64,000 bases of DNA from Stenotrophomonas sp046736075 (GCF_046736075.1 NZ_CP177163.1:1054001-1118000), one strand, 5' to 3'; positions 47,139-55,970 are shown, counted from the first letter of the stretch. Program-made: numbers and translations. Notes: generated by a model not told the origin, from the letters alone.

Positions 47139-49898
47139 ATGAACGTTAAGTCCAACCCGCTGCGTGATGCAGTGGTGGTCGCGCTGATCGCGTCCGCCGC
47201 TGTTTCCACCGCGCAGGCGCAGGAAGCCGCCAACCCGACCAACCTGGACCGCATCTCGGTCACCGGTTCGCGCATCAAGAGCACCGACGTCGAGACCTCG
47301 CAGCCGGTCCTGAGCCTGAGCCGTGCCGACATCGACAAGCAGGGCGTCACCTCCGTGGCCGACATCCTGCAGCGCATCTCCGCCAGCGGCGCTGCCCTGA
47401 ACCGTACGTACAACAACGGCGGCGACGGCAGCTCGGGCATCAGCCTGCGCAACCTCGGCAGCGAGCGCACCCTGGTGCTGGTCAACGGCCGTCGCTGGAC
47501 CACCGGCATCACCGGCAGCGTCGACCTGAACACCATCCCGACCGCGATGGTCGAGCGTATCGACATCCTGAAGGATGGCGCCTCGACGATCTACGGTTCG
47601 GACGCCATCGCCGGCGTGGTCAACATCATCCTGAAGAACAACTTCGATGGTGCCGAAGCCAACGTCTACAAGGGCCAGTACAGCCAGGGCGACGGCGAGC
47701 GCGACGCCTATGACTTCACCCTGGGCACCACCACCGACCGCGCATCGCTGATGCTGGGCGCTTCCTACGTCAAGGAAGGCAAGGTCATGGCCGGTGACCG
47801 TGCGATCTCCGCCGGCGGCCCGCCGTTCTTCAGCGGCCAGAGCACCACCGGTGTGCCGGGTTCGTACATCCGTAACGGCGAACGCTACGTGATCATCAAC
47901 GGGGTGGAAACCCTGTTCGATTCGGACATCCACGGCTACAACACCTCCCCGGACAACTACCTGCTGACCCCGCAGGAGCGCACCTCGCTGTTCGCGACCG
48001 GTTCGTACAACCTCACCGACAACATCACCTTCAAGACCGAAGCGCTGTACAACGAGCGCAAGTCCGAGCAGCTGCTCGCGGCGATGCCGGTGACCGGCCA
48101 GCGCCTCAGCGCCAACAGCATGTACAACCCGTACGGCGTTGACCTGACCAGCGTTGCCCGCCGCTTCAACGAAACCGGCGGCCGTTCGTTCAACCAGAAC
48201 GTCAAGAACTGGCACTTCTACGGTGGCTTCGAAGGCTTCTTCGAGTTCGCCGACCGCACCTTCGACTGGGATGCCGGTTACCGCTACGACAAGACCGACG
48301 AGAACGTGCTGACCTACGGCCTGTTCAACCGTGCCAACCTGGCGGCCGCCTATGGCCCGTCGGAAATGCGCGATGGCAAGCCGGTCTGCGTCACCGCCCC
48401 GGGCGGCGCCGTGATCGCGGACTGCGTGCCGGTCAACCCGCTGGGTGGCGAAGGCTCGATCTCGCAGGATGCGATCAACTACACCGCCTTCACTGCGCAC
48501 GACTCCTCGACCCTGATCTCGAAGGGTTACTACGCCAACATCTCCGGCACCATCGTGCCGCTGCCGGCCGGTGACCTGGCCTTCGCTGCCGGTTACGAAT
48601 ACCGCAAGGAAAGCGGCCAGTTCGATCCGGACGCGTTCATCGCCTCGGGCCTCAGCACCGGCAACGGCGCCAAGCCGACCAAGGGCGGCTACGACCTGGA
48701 CGAGGTCTACCTGGAACTGTCGATCCCGGTGCTGGCCGATCTGCCGGGCGCCAAGCTGCTCGACTTCAGCGCCGCAACGCGCTATTCGAAGTTCAGCAAC
48801 TTCGGTAACACCACCAACAACAAGTTTGGCTTCCGCTGGAAGCCGATCGACGACCTGATGCTGCGTGGTAACTACTCCGAAGGCTTCCGCGCACCGAGCA
48901 TCAACGACCTGTACGCAGGCGATGCCGATTCGTTCGAAACCTTCGTCGATCCCTGCTCGCTGCACAGCGGCCGCCGCTCCGGCGCGATCGCCGATCGCTG
49001 CGCCGCCGAAGGCGTCCCGGGCAACTTCGTGCAGCCGGGTGGCGGCAGCGGCGGTCGCCAGGGTCCGGAAGCCTTCACCTGGACCTCCAACGACAACCTG
49101 AAGCCGGAAACCTCGACCAGCAAGACGCTGGGCCTGGTGTGGAGCCCGAGCTTCGTGTCCGGTCTGAACGTGACCCTGGACTGGTGGCAGATCGAAGTTG
49201 AAAACGCGATCACCCGTCCGGACATCCAGGACATCGTGAACTACTGCTACACCGGTTCGGCGCAGCAGCAGGCCGTGTACTGCCCGCTGATCACCCGCGA
49301 CCCGACCTACGGCACCGCGGTGCAGAACTACGCCATCACCAACGTGCGCATGCCGCTGCTGAATCTGGCCTCGTACAACGTGGAAGGCTGGGACCTGGGC
49401 ATCGCCTACCGTCTGCCGGAAACCAGCTTCGGCCAGTTCAGCATCAACCTGGATGCGACCTACCTGAGCAAGTGGGAAACCAAGGCGACCGCCGACGCAG
49501 CAGTTGACGGCCGTCAGGGCAACTACCTGAACCAGGATCCGTACTGGCGCATCCGTGGCAACCTGTACGTCGACTGGAGCTTCAAGGACTTCGGCGTCAA
49601 CTACGGCCTGCGTTACAAGTCGGGCCTGAAGGAAGAATGCCCCTTCGATCCGGATGAAGATCCCGTCGCGTTCTCCTACTGCTCCGACGGAGCAGCGGGC
49701 AACTACATCGGCGCCACCACGTACCACGACATCCAGTTCCGCTACAACACGCCGTGGAACGGCACCATCAACGTGGGCGTGAACAACCTGTGGGACAAGC
49801 AGCCGCCGACCTCGTACGTCGTGGCCTACAACATGTTCGACCCGCAGTACGACCTGCCGGGCCGCTACATGTACATGCAGTACAAGCAGAAGTTCTGA
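47139..49898 (+). CDS. TonB-dependent outer-membrane receptor
   Basis: 919 residues with a signal peptide (ending STAQAQEA). The plug domain begins LDRISVTGSRIKSTDVET and contains GISLRNLGSERTLVLVNGRR, DLNTIPTAMVERIDILKDG and STIYGSDAIAGVVNIIL. The barrel follows to a C-terminal MYMQYKQKF, with the terminal Phe typical of BamA substrates. Its RISVTGSRI opening and plug match the large Xanthomonadaceae/Caulobacter receptor family used for carbohydrates, peptides or siderophores. No N-terminal signalling domain and no sigma/anti-sigma pair are nearby. The ligand is unknown. Confidence 0.93.
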   Translation: MNVKSNPLRDAVVVALIASAAVSTAQAQEAANPTNLDRISVTGSRIKSTDVETSQPVLSLSRADIDKQGVTSVADILQRISASGAALNRTYNNGGDGSSGISLRNLGSERTLVLVNGRRWTTGITGSVDLNTIPTAMVERIDILKDGASTIYGSDAIAGVVNIILKNNFDGAEANVYKGQYSQGDGERDAYDFTLGTTTDRASLMLGASYVKEGKVMAGDRAISAGGPPFFSGQSTTGVPGSYIRNGERYVIINGVETLFDSDIHGYNTSPDNYLLTPQERTSLFATGSYNLTDNITFKTEALYNERKSEQLLAAMPVTGQRLSANSMYNPYGVDLTSVARRFNETGGRSFNQNVKNWHFYGGFEGFFEFADRTFDWDAGYRYDKTDENVLTYGLFNRANLAAAYGPSEMRDGKPVCVTAPGGAVIADCVPVNPLGGEGSISQDAINYTAFTAHDSSTLISKGYYANISGTIVPLPAGDLAFAAGYEYRKESGQFDPDAFIASGLSTGNGAKPTKGGYDLDEVYLELSIPVLADLPGAKLLDFSAATRYSKFSNFGNTTNNKFGFRWKPIDDLMLRGNYSEGFRAPSINDLYAGDADSFETFVDPCSLHSGRRSGAIADRCAAEGVPGNFVQPGGGSGGRQGPEAFTWTSNDNLKPETSTSKTLGLVWSPSFVSGLNVTLDWWQIEVENAITRPDIQDIVNYCYTGSAQQQAVYCPLITRDPTYGTAVQNYAITNVRMPLLNLASYNVEGWDLGIAYRLPETSFGQFSINLDATYLSKWETKATADAAVDGRQGNYLNQDPYWRIRGNLYVDWSFKDFGVNYGLRYKSGLKEECPFDPDEDPVAFSYCSDGAAGNYIGATTYHDIQFRYNTPWNGTINVGVNNLWDKQPPTSYVVAYNMFDPQYDLPGRYMYMQYKQKF

Positions 49899-49926
49899 TC
49901 GATCCACTGATCGGTACCTGATGCAG

Positions 49927-49950
49927 CAACGGCCCCGAAAGGGGCCGTTG
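49927..49950 (+). terminator. terminator-like hairpin after the TonB receptor
   Basis: CAACGGCCCC-GAAA-GGGGCCGTTG, a 10-bp stem with a GNRA-type loop, 29 bp after the stop; only a weak T-tract (TCATTT) follows. Confidence 0.75.
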
Positions 49951-49984
49951 TCATTTGCGGCGCCGGATGCCCTCTGCGCGCATG

Positions 49985-50010
49985 AAAAAGGCCGCGTTTC
50001 CGCGGCCTTT
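49985..50010 (-). terminator. terminator of the tetR gene
   Basis: AAAGGCCGCG and CGCGGCCTTT pair across three bases; on the minus strand a T5 run follows, so it ends the TetR gene transcribed leftward. Confidence 0.85.
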
Positions 50011-50034
50011 CCGGTATTCCACACGCGGCCAGGA

Positions 50035-50634
50035 TCAGCCCGGGATCAGCGTCTCGATCACGTGCTCGACGTAGGCCTCGAAATCCTCGCGCGCCTGCTT
50101 GGGCTGCTGCAGCTGCAGCGACAGCTGCAGGAAGCCGACGTAGGCGGCATAGGCCAGCCGCGCGCGGTGCTGCGCATCGGTGCGGCTCAGCCCGGCCTGG
50201 CGGAATGATGCCACCAGGTACTCCAGACGCCGATGCGAGACGCGGTCGATCACCGGCCGCACCATCGGATGATCCAGCGCCTTGAGCAGCTCGCTGTAGA
50301 TGATGTGCGGCTGCACTTCGTGGGCCACCACCTGGAACAACTGGCGCAGGCGCACACGCGGGTCGGTCACGTCGGCCAGGCTGCCGAACACCTGTTCCTG
50401 CTCGAACAGTTCCCAGCGCTCCAGCGCGGCCTGCAGCAGCGCATCGCGCGACGGAAAGTGCCAGTAGAAACTGCCCTTGGTCACTCCCAATCGACGGGCC
50501 AGTGGTTCGACCGCGACCGCGCCGACGCCCTGCTCGGCAATCAGATCCAGTGCGGCTTGGGCCCAGTCTTCGGCACTCAGGCGGCTGTTGCGGCCGGCAC
50601 GTGGCTCGCCGGCGGAAGCTTCAGGTTCATTCAT
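50035..50634 (-). CDS. TetR family regulator of the hydrolase-fadE operon
   Basis: 199 residues from MNEPEASA at 50634. The HTH is ALDLIAEQGVGAVAVEPLARRLGVTKGSFYWHFPSRDALLQAAL (recognition part VTKGSFYWHF); the C-terminal ligand domain is all-helical. It is divergent from the hydrolase-fadE operon, and a palindrome overlaps that operon's promoter and start codon, so it is probably a repressor released by a fatty acid or acyl-CoA. An upstream start at 50688 would extend into the spacer and is not needed. Confidence 0.9.
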   Translation of the reverse strand: MNEPEASAGEPRAGRNSRLSAEDWAQAALDLIAEQGVGAVAVEPLARRLGVTKGSFYWHFPSRDALLQAALERWELFEQEQVFGSLADVTDPRVRLRQLFQVVAHEVQPHIIYSELLKALDHPMVRPVIDRVSHRRLEYLVASFRQAGLSRTDAQHRARLAYAAYVGFLQLSLQLQQPKQAREDFEAYVEHVIETLIPG

Positions 50635-50723
50635 GAGGTAATTTAACCATACGCTGGGGTTGGTTGCAGTACGTGGTTGCATCGGCAACCGCCCTATCCC
50701 AGTCAGGGCAAGGGATCAGCCCA

Positions 50724-50777
50724 CCATACCCCCAAGTATTGACATCGACCAGCACCGGTCCATACTAGCGAGTATGG
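50724..50777 (+). promoter_or_regulatory. promoter and operators of the hydrolase-fadE operon
   Basis: A perfect -35 TTGACA at 50739..50744 and ATACTA at 50762..50767 with a 17-bp spacer place the transcription start on or next to the ATG at 50774. A perfect palindrome CCATACTAGCGAGTATGG (50760..50777) covers the -10 and start codon. An imperfect site CCATACCCCCAAGTATTG (50724..50741) lies 36 bp upstream and touches the -35. Confidence 0.82.
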
Positions 50778-51694
50778 TCACTCCTTCTTCTACCCTGCCC
50801 CGATTTGACGATGAGCGACTGACCGGCGCGCACGATGCCGTGCTGGCCGCCACCCGTTCATCCCCCGGGCGCCGTGGCACCGTGCTGTTCGCCCACGGCT
50901 TCGGCCAGACCCGGCACGCATGGACCGCCGCCGCGCAGACTCTTGCCGGCGCCGGCTACCAGACGCTGGCCTACGATGCCCGCGGCCACGGCGACTCCGA
51001 CTGGAATCCTGCCGCTCTGGCCTATCACGGCGAACAGTTCGCCGACGACCTGATCGTGCTGGCCGGCGAACAGCCGCAACCGCCGATCCTGGTCGCCGCG
51101 TCGATGGGCGGCCTGTTCGGCCTGCTCGCCGAATCGCGCTGGCCCGGCCTGTTCTCGGCGATGGTGCTGGTGGACATCACCCCGCGCTGGGATACCGCCG
51201 GGGTCGAACGCATCCTGATGTTCATGTCCGCGCACCCGGATGGGTTCGCTTCGCTGTCGCAGGCGGCGGACGTGATCTCGGCGTACATGCCGCATCGCCC
51301 GCGCAAGTCCGAGGCATCGCTGCGCGCCCTGCTGCGCGAGGATGGCCACGGCCGCTGGCGCTGGCATTGGGACCCGCGCCTGGTGGCCGAACTGGCGCGC
51401 GACAGCGAACAGCACCAGGACGCGCTCGCCGACGCGGCGCGCCAGGTGAAATGCCCGCTGCTGCTGGTCAGCGGCGGGCGCAGCACCCTGGTCACCCCGC
51501 AGACGGTGGCCGAGTTCCTCGCGCTGGTGCCGCACGCGCGCCACGTGCAGTTGCCGGAGGCCACCCACATGGTCGCCGGTGACGACAACAGCGCCTTTAC
51601 CGCTACTGTGTTGGACTATCTGGACGTGTTGCCCTCGGCCTCCGCCGTTGCACAGTCCGCCACTACCGAGCACGTCACCGGAGCACGCTCATGA
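50774..51694 (+). CDS. alpha/beta hydrolase
   Basis: 306 residues, cytosolic, no signal peptide. The cap and core follow the usual pattern: VLFAHGFGQTRHAW oxyanion region, DARGHGDSDW, nucleophile elbow VAASMGGLFG, and ATHMVAGDDN with the catalytic His. The stop overlaps the fadE start (ATGA). Coupling with an acyl-CoA dehydrogenase under TetR control suggests lipid or acyl-ester hydrolysis feeding beta-oxidation. An upstream start at 50660 would run through the promoter and is rejected. Confidence 0.88.
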   Translation: MVTPSSTLPRFDDERLTGAHDAVLAATRSSPGRRGTVLFAHGFGQTRHAWTAAAQTLAGAGYQTLAYDARGHGDSDWNPAALAYHGEQFADDLIVLAGEQPQPPILVAASMGGLFGLLAESRWPGLFSAMVLVDITPRWDTAGVERILMFMSAHPDGFASLSQAADVISAYMPHRPRKSEASLRALLREDGHGRWRWHWDPRLVAELARDSEQHQDALADAARQVKCPLLLVSGGRSTLVTPQTVAEFLALVPHARHVQLPEATHMVAGDDNSAFTATVLDYLDVLPSASAVAQSATTEHVTGARS

Positions 51695-54168
51695 GCATTG
51701 TCGTTCCCTTCCTGGCCATCCTGCTGGCGGGGGCCATCGTCGCCTACCACCGCATGCGGCTGATCACCTGGACGATCGTCAGCGTTGCGCTGTTGGCCGC
51801 CTGCTGGTTCATCCCCTACGTCAACCAGACCGCCACGATCGTGGCCGCCGCCATCGTCGCGGTGATCGCCGTGCCGCTGCTGCTGCCCTTCATCCGCAAG
51901 CCGCTGCTGACCGCGCCGATGATGAAGGTGTTCCGCAAGGTGCTGCCCCCGCTGTCGCAGACCGAGCGCATCGCCCTGGAAACCGGCTCGGTCGGTTTTG
52001 AAGGCCAGCTGTTCACCGGCGACCCGGACTGGAACATCCTGCTGAACTACCCCAAGCCGCAGCTCACCGCCGAAGAACAGGCCTTCCTGGATGGCCCGGT
52101 CGAAGAGCTGTGCAGGATGGTCAACGACTGGGAAATCACCCACGTCTACGCCGACCTGCCGCCGGAGCTGTGGAGCTTCATCAAGAAGAACAAGTTCTTC
52201 GGCATGATCATTCCGAAGGAATACGGCGGCCTGGGCTTCAGCGCGCTGGCGCACCACAAGGTGATCCAGAAGCTGGCGTCGGTGTCGAGCGTGGTCAGCT
52301 CCACCGTCGGCGTGCCCAACTCGCTGGGCCCGGGCGAACTGCTCAACCATTACGGCACCCAGGCGCAGAAGGACCAGTACCTGCCGCGCCTGGCCGATGG
52401 CCGTGAAGTGCCCTGCTTCGGCCTGACCGGCCCGTTCGCCGGCTCGGACGCGACCTCCATTCCCGATTACGGCATCGTCTGCAAGGGCGAGTGGAACGGC
52501 GAGCAGGTGCTCGGCGTCAAGCTCACCTTCGACAAGCGCTACATCACCCTGGCCCCGGTGGCCACGCTGATCGGCCTGGCGTTCCGCATGTACGACCCGG
52601 ACGGGTTGATCGGCACCACCCGCGACATCGGCATCACGCTGGCACTGCTGCCGCGCGACACCGCCGGCGTGGAAATCGGCCGCCGCCACTTCCCGCTCAA
52701 CTCGACCTTCCAGAACGGCCCGATCCGCGGCAAGGACGTGTTCATCCCGCTGACCCAGCTGATCGGCGGCGCCGAGAAGGCCGGCAAGGGCTGGAACATG
52801 CTCAACGAGTGCCTGGCCGTGGGCCGCTCGATCACCCTGCCCTCCACCGCCAGTGGCGGCGCCAAGGCCGGCGCGGTGGTCACCGGTGCCTATGCACGCA
52901 TCCGCAAGCAGTTCGGCCTGTCGGTCGGCCGCTTTGAAGGCGTGGAAGAAGCGCTGGCGCGCATCGGCGGCAAGGCTTACGCGATCAGCGCGTTGTGCCA
53001 GGCCACCGCCGCCGCCGTGGACCGTGGCGACGTGCCGTCGGTACCGTCGGCCATCGCCAAGTACCACTGCACCACCATGAGCCGCGAAGTGATCTCGGAC
53101 ATGATGGATGTGATCGGCGGCAAGGGCATCATCCTGGGACCGCGCAACTTCGCCGGCCGCAGCTGGCAGGCCGCACCGATCGCGATCACGGTCGAAGGCG
53201 CCAACATCATGACCCGCAGCCTGCTGATCTTCGGCCAAGGTGCGATCCTCTGCCACCCGTGGGTGCTGAAGGAAATGAAGGCCGCGCAGGATCCGGACAC
53301 CCGCGCCGGCCTGCAGGAATTCGACCGCAGCCTGTTCGGCCACATCCGCTTCGGCATCTCCAACGCCGTGCGTTCGTTCTGGTTCGGCCTGACCGGCGCG
53401 CGCTTCGGTGCCGCCCCGGGCGATGCCTACACCCGCCGCTACTTCCGCAAGCTGGACCGTTACTCGGCCAACCTGGCGCTGATGGCCGACATCTCGATGA
53501 TGACGCTGGGCGGCAAGCTGAAGTTCAAGGAATCGCTGTCCGGCCGCCTGGGCGATGTGCTGAGCCACATCTACATGACCAGCGCCATGCTCAAGCGTTA
53601 CCACGACGAAGGTGCGCCGGCCACCGACCAGCCGCTGCTGGCGTGGGCCTTCCATGACAGCGTGCACAAGATCGAAGAGTCGCTGTCGGCTGCGCTGCGC
53701 AACTTCCCGATCCGCCCGATCGGCTGGCTGATGTGGCTGCTGATCTTCCCGTTCGGCCGTCGCGCCGAGGCCCCGGGCGACCGCCTGGGCCACCGCGTCG
53801 CCGCGCTGCTGATGGCGCCCAACGAAGCCCGCGACCGCCTGGCCAACGGCGTGTTCCTGACCCCGTGCGAGAACAACCCGGGTGGCCGCATCAACAGCTA
53901 CCTGTCCAAGGCGATCATGGCCGAGCCGGTGGAACGCAAGTTCATCAAGGCGGTCAAGACCAAGGGCATCGAGGCCCTGGACTTCACCACCCAGCTGGAC
54001 GAAGCGGTGGCCGAGGGCGTGATCACCCAGGACGAGCGCACCTTGCTGGAAGAGCTGCGCACGCTGACGCTGGAAACCATCACCGTGGACGACTTCGATC
54101 CGCACGAGCTGCGTTCGGCCAGCTACTACGACCGCGAACGCAAGGACGCGCGCTCGGAAGCGGCATGA
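51691..54168 (+). CDS. fadE: acyl-CoA dehydrogenase FadE
   Basis: 825 residues, the large FadE type that catalyses the first oxidation of fatty acyl-CoA. Two N-terminal hydrophobic segments (VVPFLAILLAGAIVAY and TIVSVALLAACWFIPYV) anchor it at the inner membrane. The dehydrogenase core includes FFGMIIPKEYGGLGFSALAH, CFGLTGPFAGSDATSIPD, and DMMDVIGGKGIILGPRNFAG; VEGANIMTRSLLIFGQGAI precedes the FadE-specific C-terminal domain. It is second in a two-gene operon, overlapping the hydrolase by 4 bp, and ends before a strong terminator. Confidence 0.95.
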   Translation: MSIVVPFLAILLAGAIVAYHRMRLITWTIVSVALLAACWFIPYVNQTATIVAAAIVAVIAVPLLLPFIRKPLLTAPMMKVFRKVLPPLSQTERIALETGSVGFEGQLFTGDPDWNILLNYPKPQLTAEEQAFLDGPVEELCRMVNDWEITHVYADLPPELWSFIKKNKFFGMIIPKEYGGLGFSALAHHKVIQKLASVSSVVSSTVGVPNSLGPGELLNHYGTQAQKDQYLPRLADGREVPCFGLTGPFAGSDATSIPDYGIVCKGEWNGEQVLGVKLTFDKRYITLAPVATLIGLAFRMYDPDGLIGTTRDIGITLALLPRDTAGVEIGRRHFPLNSTFQNGPIRGKDVFIPLTQLIGGAEKAGKGWNMLNECLAVGRSITLPSTASGGAKAGAVVTGAYARIRKQFGLSVGRFEGVEEALARIGGKAYAISALCQATAAAVDRGDVPSVPSAIAKYHCTTMSREVISDMMDVIGGKGIILGPRNFAGRSWQAAPIAITVEGANIMTRSLLIFGQGAILCHPWVLKEMKAAQDPDTRAGLQEFDRSLFGHIRFGISNAVRSFWFGLTGARFGAAPGDAYTRRYFRKLDRYSANLALMADISMMTLGGKLKFKESLSGRLGDVLSHIYMTSAMLKRYHDEGAPATDQPLLAWAFHDSVHKIEESLSAALRNFPIRPIGWLMWLLIFPFGRRAEAPGDRLGHRVAALLMAPNEARDRLANGVFLTPCENNPGGRINSYLSKAIMAEPVERKFIKAVKTKGIEALDFTTQLDEAVAEGVITQDERTLLEELRTLTLETITVDDFDPHELRSASYYDRERKDARSEAA

Positions 54169-54190
54169 CGCCTGCGTCGACGTGAACGGA

Positions 54191-54216
54191 AACGGCGGAC
54201 TTCGGTCCGCCGTTTT
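54191..54216 (+). terminator. rho-independent terminator after fadE
   Basis: AACGGCGGAC-TTCG-GTCCGCCGTT followed by TTT; a 10-bp stem with a UUCG loop, 22 bp after the fadE stop. Confidence 0.93.
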
Positions 54217-54255
54217 TCATTGCAGCGGTATCCGCCCGCTTCCAGGAGATCCTCG

Positions 54256-54765
54256 ATGTCCGCTCCCCTGCTGACCCTGTACCGCCGCATGCAGCGCTGG
54301 CCGGCCGGCCAATGGCTGTTCGCGCGCGCGGTGTGCTTCAAGGCGCCCTACTTCGCCAGCATCGCCCCGCGCATCACCGTGCTCGAACCCGGCCGCTGCG
54401 AAGGCCACATCGCGCACCGGCGCAGGGTCACCAACCACATCGGCACCGTCCACGCCATCGCACTGTGCAACCTGGCCGAACTCACCGCCGGACTGATGGT
54501 CGACGCCTCATTGCCACGCGGCATGCGCTGGATTCCGAAGGGCATGGAAGTGCAGTACCTGGCCAAGGCCACGGGCACCCAGCACGCCGTCGCCACACCG
54601 GCACAGCCCATCATCGCGGCCGACAGCGGCTACGCCCTGCCCGTGGACGTGCAGATCCGCGACACCGCCGGCACACCGGTCTTCAGCGCCCGCATCCAGA
54701 TGTGGCTCTCACCGCAGGACCGTTCGCGGAACGCTCCAACCACCGGTCACCTCACCGATCGGTAG
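54256..54765 (+). CDS. DUF4442 hotdog-fold (thioesterase-like) protein
   Basis: 169 residues from ATG at 54256. It resembles PaaI/DUF4442 acyl-CoA thioesterase-like proteins: FKAPYFASIAPRITVLEPGRCEG, RRRVTNHIGTVHAIALCNLAEL and LPVDVQIRDTAGTPVFSARIQMWLS. The HIGTVHAIALCNLAE helix is where the catalytic residues lie in hotdog enzymes. The gene's TAG stop is part of the GTAG head of a SMAG repeat, and the last ~5 codons (HLTDR) are repeated in the spacer just after it, so the natural C-terminus was altered. Position behind fadE suggests fatty acid metabolism. Confidence 0.82.
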   Translation: MSAPLLTLYRRMQRWPAGQWLFARAVCFKAPYFASIAPRITVLEPGRCEGHIAHRRRVTNHIGTVHAIALCNLAELTAGLMVDASLPRGMRWIPKGMEVQYLAKATGTQHAVATPAQPIIAADSGYALPVDVQIRDTAGTPVFSARIQMWLSPQDRSRNAPTTGHLTDR

Positions 54766-54824
54766 GTGCCGACCACGGGCCACTTCACCGATCGGTAGGT
54801 GCCGACCGCTGGTCGGCACGCTCT
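54762..54824 (+). repeat. SMAG REPs after the DUF4442 gene
   Basis: GTAG-headed copies at 54762 (decayed) and about 54796 (GTGCCGACC, loop, GGTCGGCAC). CACTTCACCGATCGGTAGGTG repeats the 3' end of the preceding gene (CACCTCACCGATCGGTAG), about 34 bp apart. More copies lie at about 55060..55085, 55351..55377 and 55548..55573 within the downstream array. Confidence 0.85.
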
Positions 54825-54892
54825 ATGCCTTTCAACGCCAGAGCCAGAGCTACAGCCACAGCCACAGCCCTCATCCGCATTCTCCCGGGCGT

Positions 54893-54996
54893 GGCCGGCG
54901 GGAATGGGAGTACGGGACACGCCGTAAATCCATCCCTGGAGGCTCGTAGAAAACATCCATGTTTTCTACGGTCCCGTACCCCCATTCCCACCGGCC
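54893..54996 (+). repeat. nested-stem repeat, copy F1
   Basis: Same architecture as copies A-E but with different stems. The outer stem is 26 bp (54893..54918 with 54971..54996, two mismatches). The conserved strand CACGCCGTAAATCCATCC then TGGAGGCTCG is kept. The inner hairpin is now GTAGAAAACA-TCCA-TGTTTTCTAC (54946..54969). ACAGCC hexamers precede it (54851..54868). Confidence 0.9.
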
Positions 54997-55087
54997 TTTG
55001 ACCTATGGCGGGCGGTGCAGGGAGAGCCGGGGCAACGGCTATTCCGGAAGGAGTACAGCGTGCCGACCAGCGGTCGGCACCTACCGG

Positions 55088-55130
55088 GATGGATTCACGG
55101 CGTGTCCCGCATACCCGCACACGCCAGCCA
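55088..55130 (-). repeat. half of a nested-stem repeat
   Basis: Only the right half is present: GATGGATTCACGGCGT followed by the outer arm GTCCCGCATACCCGCAC. It joins directly to a SMAG copy (…GGTCGGCACCTACCGG) in place of the left arm and inner hairpin. Confidence 0.75.
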
Positions 55131-55214
55131 ACCCAGGGAGACTCCAGATGAGGGCTCTGGCTGTGCAGACCAGCGCTCGTCACCTACCGGGGAATCCGCG
55201 CGACCCACTGTCAA

Positions 55215-55320
55215 TGGCTGGCGGGTGTGGGTATGCGGGACCGTAGAAAACATGGATGTTTTCTACGAGCCTCCACGGATGGATTCACGGCGTGTCCCGC
55301 ATGCCCACACACGCCAGCCA
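55215..55320 (-). repeat. nested-stem repeat, copy F3
   Basis: 27-bp outer stem (55215..55241 with 55294..55320, two mismatches), inner hairpin GTAGAAAACA-TGGA-TGTTTTCTAC at 55243..55266, conserved strand CGAGCCTCCACGGATGG then ATTCACGGCGT. Confidence 0.9.
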
Positions 55321-55403
55321 AGCCAGGGAGAATCCAGAAGCGGGCTCTGGCTGTGCCGACCAGCGGTCGGCACCTACCGGGAATCCGCGCGACCCACTGT
55401 CAA

Positions 55404-55509
55404 TGGCTGGCGGGTGTGGGTATGCGGGACCGTAGAAAACATGGATGTTTTCTACGAGCCTCCACGGATGGATTCACGGCGTGTCCCGCATGCCCACACC
55501 CGCCAGCCA
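55404..55509 (-). repeat. nested-stem repeat, copy F4
   Basis: 27-bp outer stem with one mismatch (55404..55430 with 55483..55509) and the same GTAGAAAACA inner stem. It is 189 bp from F3 in a tandem unit that also carries one SMAG palindrome and a GGCTCTGGCTGTG run. Confidence 0.9.
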
Positions 55510-55584
55510 AGCCGGGGAGAATCCAGATGCGGGCTTTGGCTCTGGCTGTGCCGACCAACGGTCGGCACCTACCGGCGACCTCGC

Positions 55585-55941
55585 TTACGCCGGCACGAAA
55601 TGCCAAGCGATCGCGGCCAGGATCGCCGGGACGGCTTGGATGAAGAAGATCCGCTTGTTGACGCTGTAGGCGCCGTAGCAGCCGGCCACGATCACGCAGC
55701 CCAGCATGAAGTTGACCAGCATCGGCAGGTGATCGAACAGGCCCCAGAACAGGCCGGCTGCCAGGAAGCCGTTGTACAGCCCCTGGTTGGCCGCCAGCAC
55801 GCGCGTGGTCTCGGCCTTCTCCGGCGTATTGCGGAACGTCTTCAGGCCCAGCGGACGCGTCCACAGGAACATTTCCAGCACGAGGAAGTACACGTGCAGC
55901 AGGGCGACCACCAGGGTCAGGATCAGTGCGGTCCAGTACAT
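55585..55941 (-). CDS. DUF1304 membrane protein
   Basis: 118 residues with four hydrophobic segments, starting MYWTALILTLVVALLHVY at 55941. Conserved DUF1304 features are EMFLWTRPLGLKTF, ANQGLYNGFLAAGLFWG and YSVNKRIFFIQAVPAILA. The function is unknown; it is an inner-membrane protein by composition. It lies 29 bp downstream of the transporter gene on the same strand and is probably cotranscribed. Confidence 0.9.
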   Translation of the reverse strand: MYWTALILTLVVALLHVYFLVLEMFLWTRPLGLKTFRNTPEKAETTRVLAANQGLYNGFLAAGLFWGLFDHLPMLVNFMLGCVIVAGCYGAYSVNKRIFFIQAVPAILAAIAWHFVPA

Positions 55942-55970
55942 GGGCAGGCCTCGAAAAAGATGACCAGAGC

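Noticed and set aside
47004..50024. 1006-codon open frame antisense to the TonB receptor gene
   Set aside because: It mirrors the high-GC receptor gene in another frame, has no protein motif, and the receptor on the plus strand is unmistakable. Long antisense frames of this kind recur over most genes here (for example 51616..54105 and 13673..17296).
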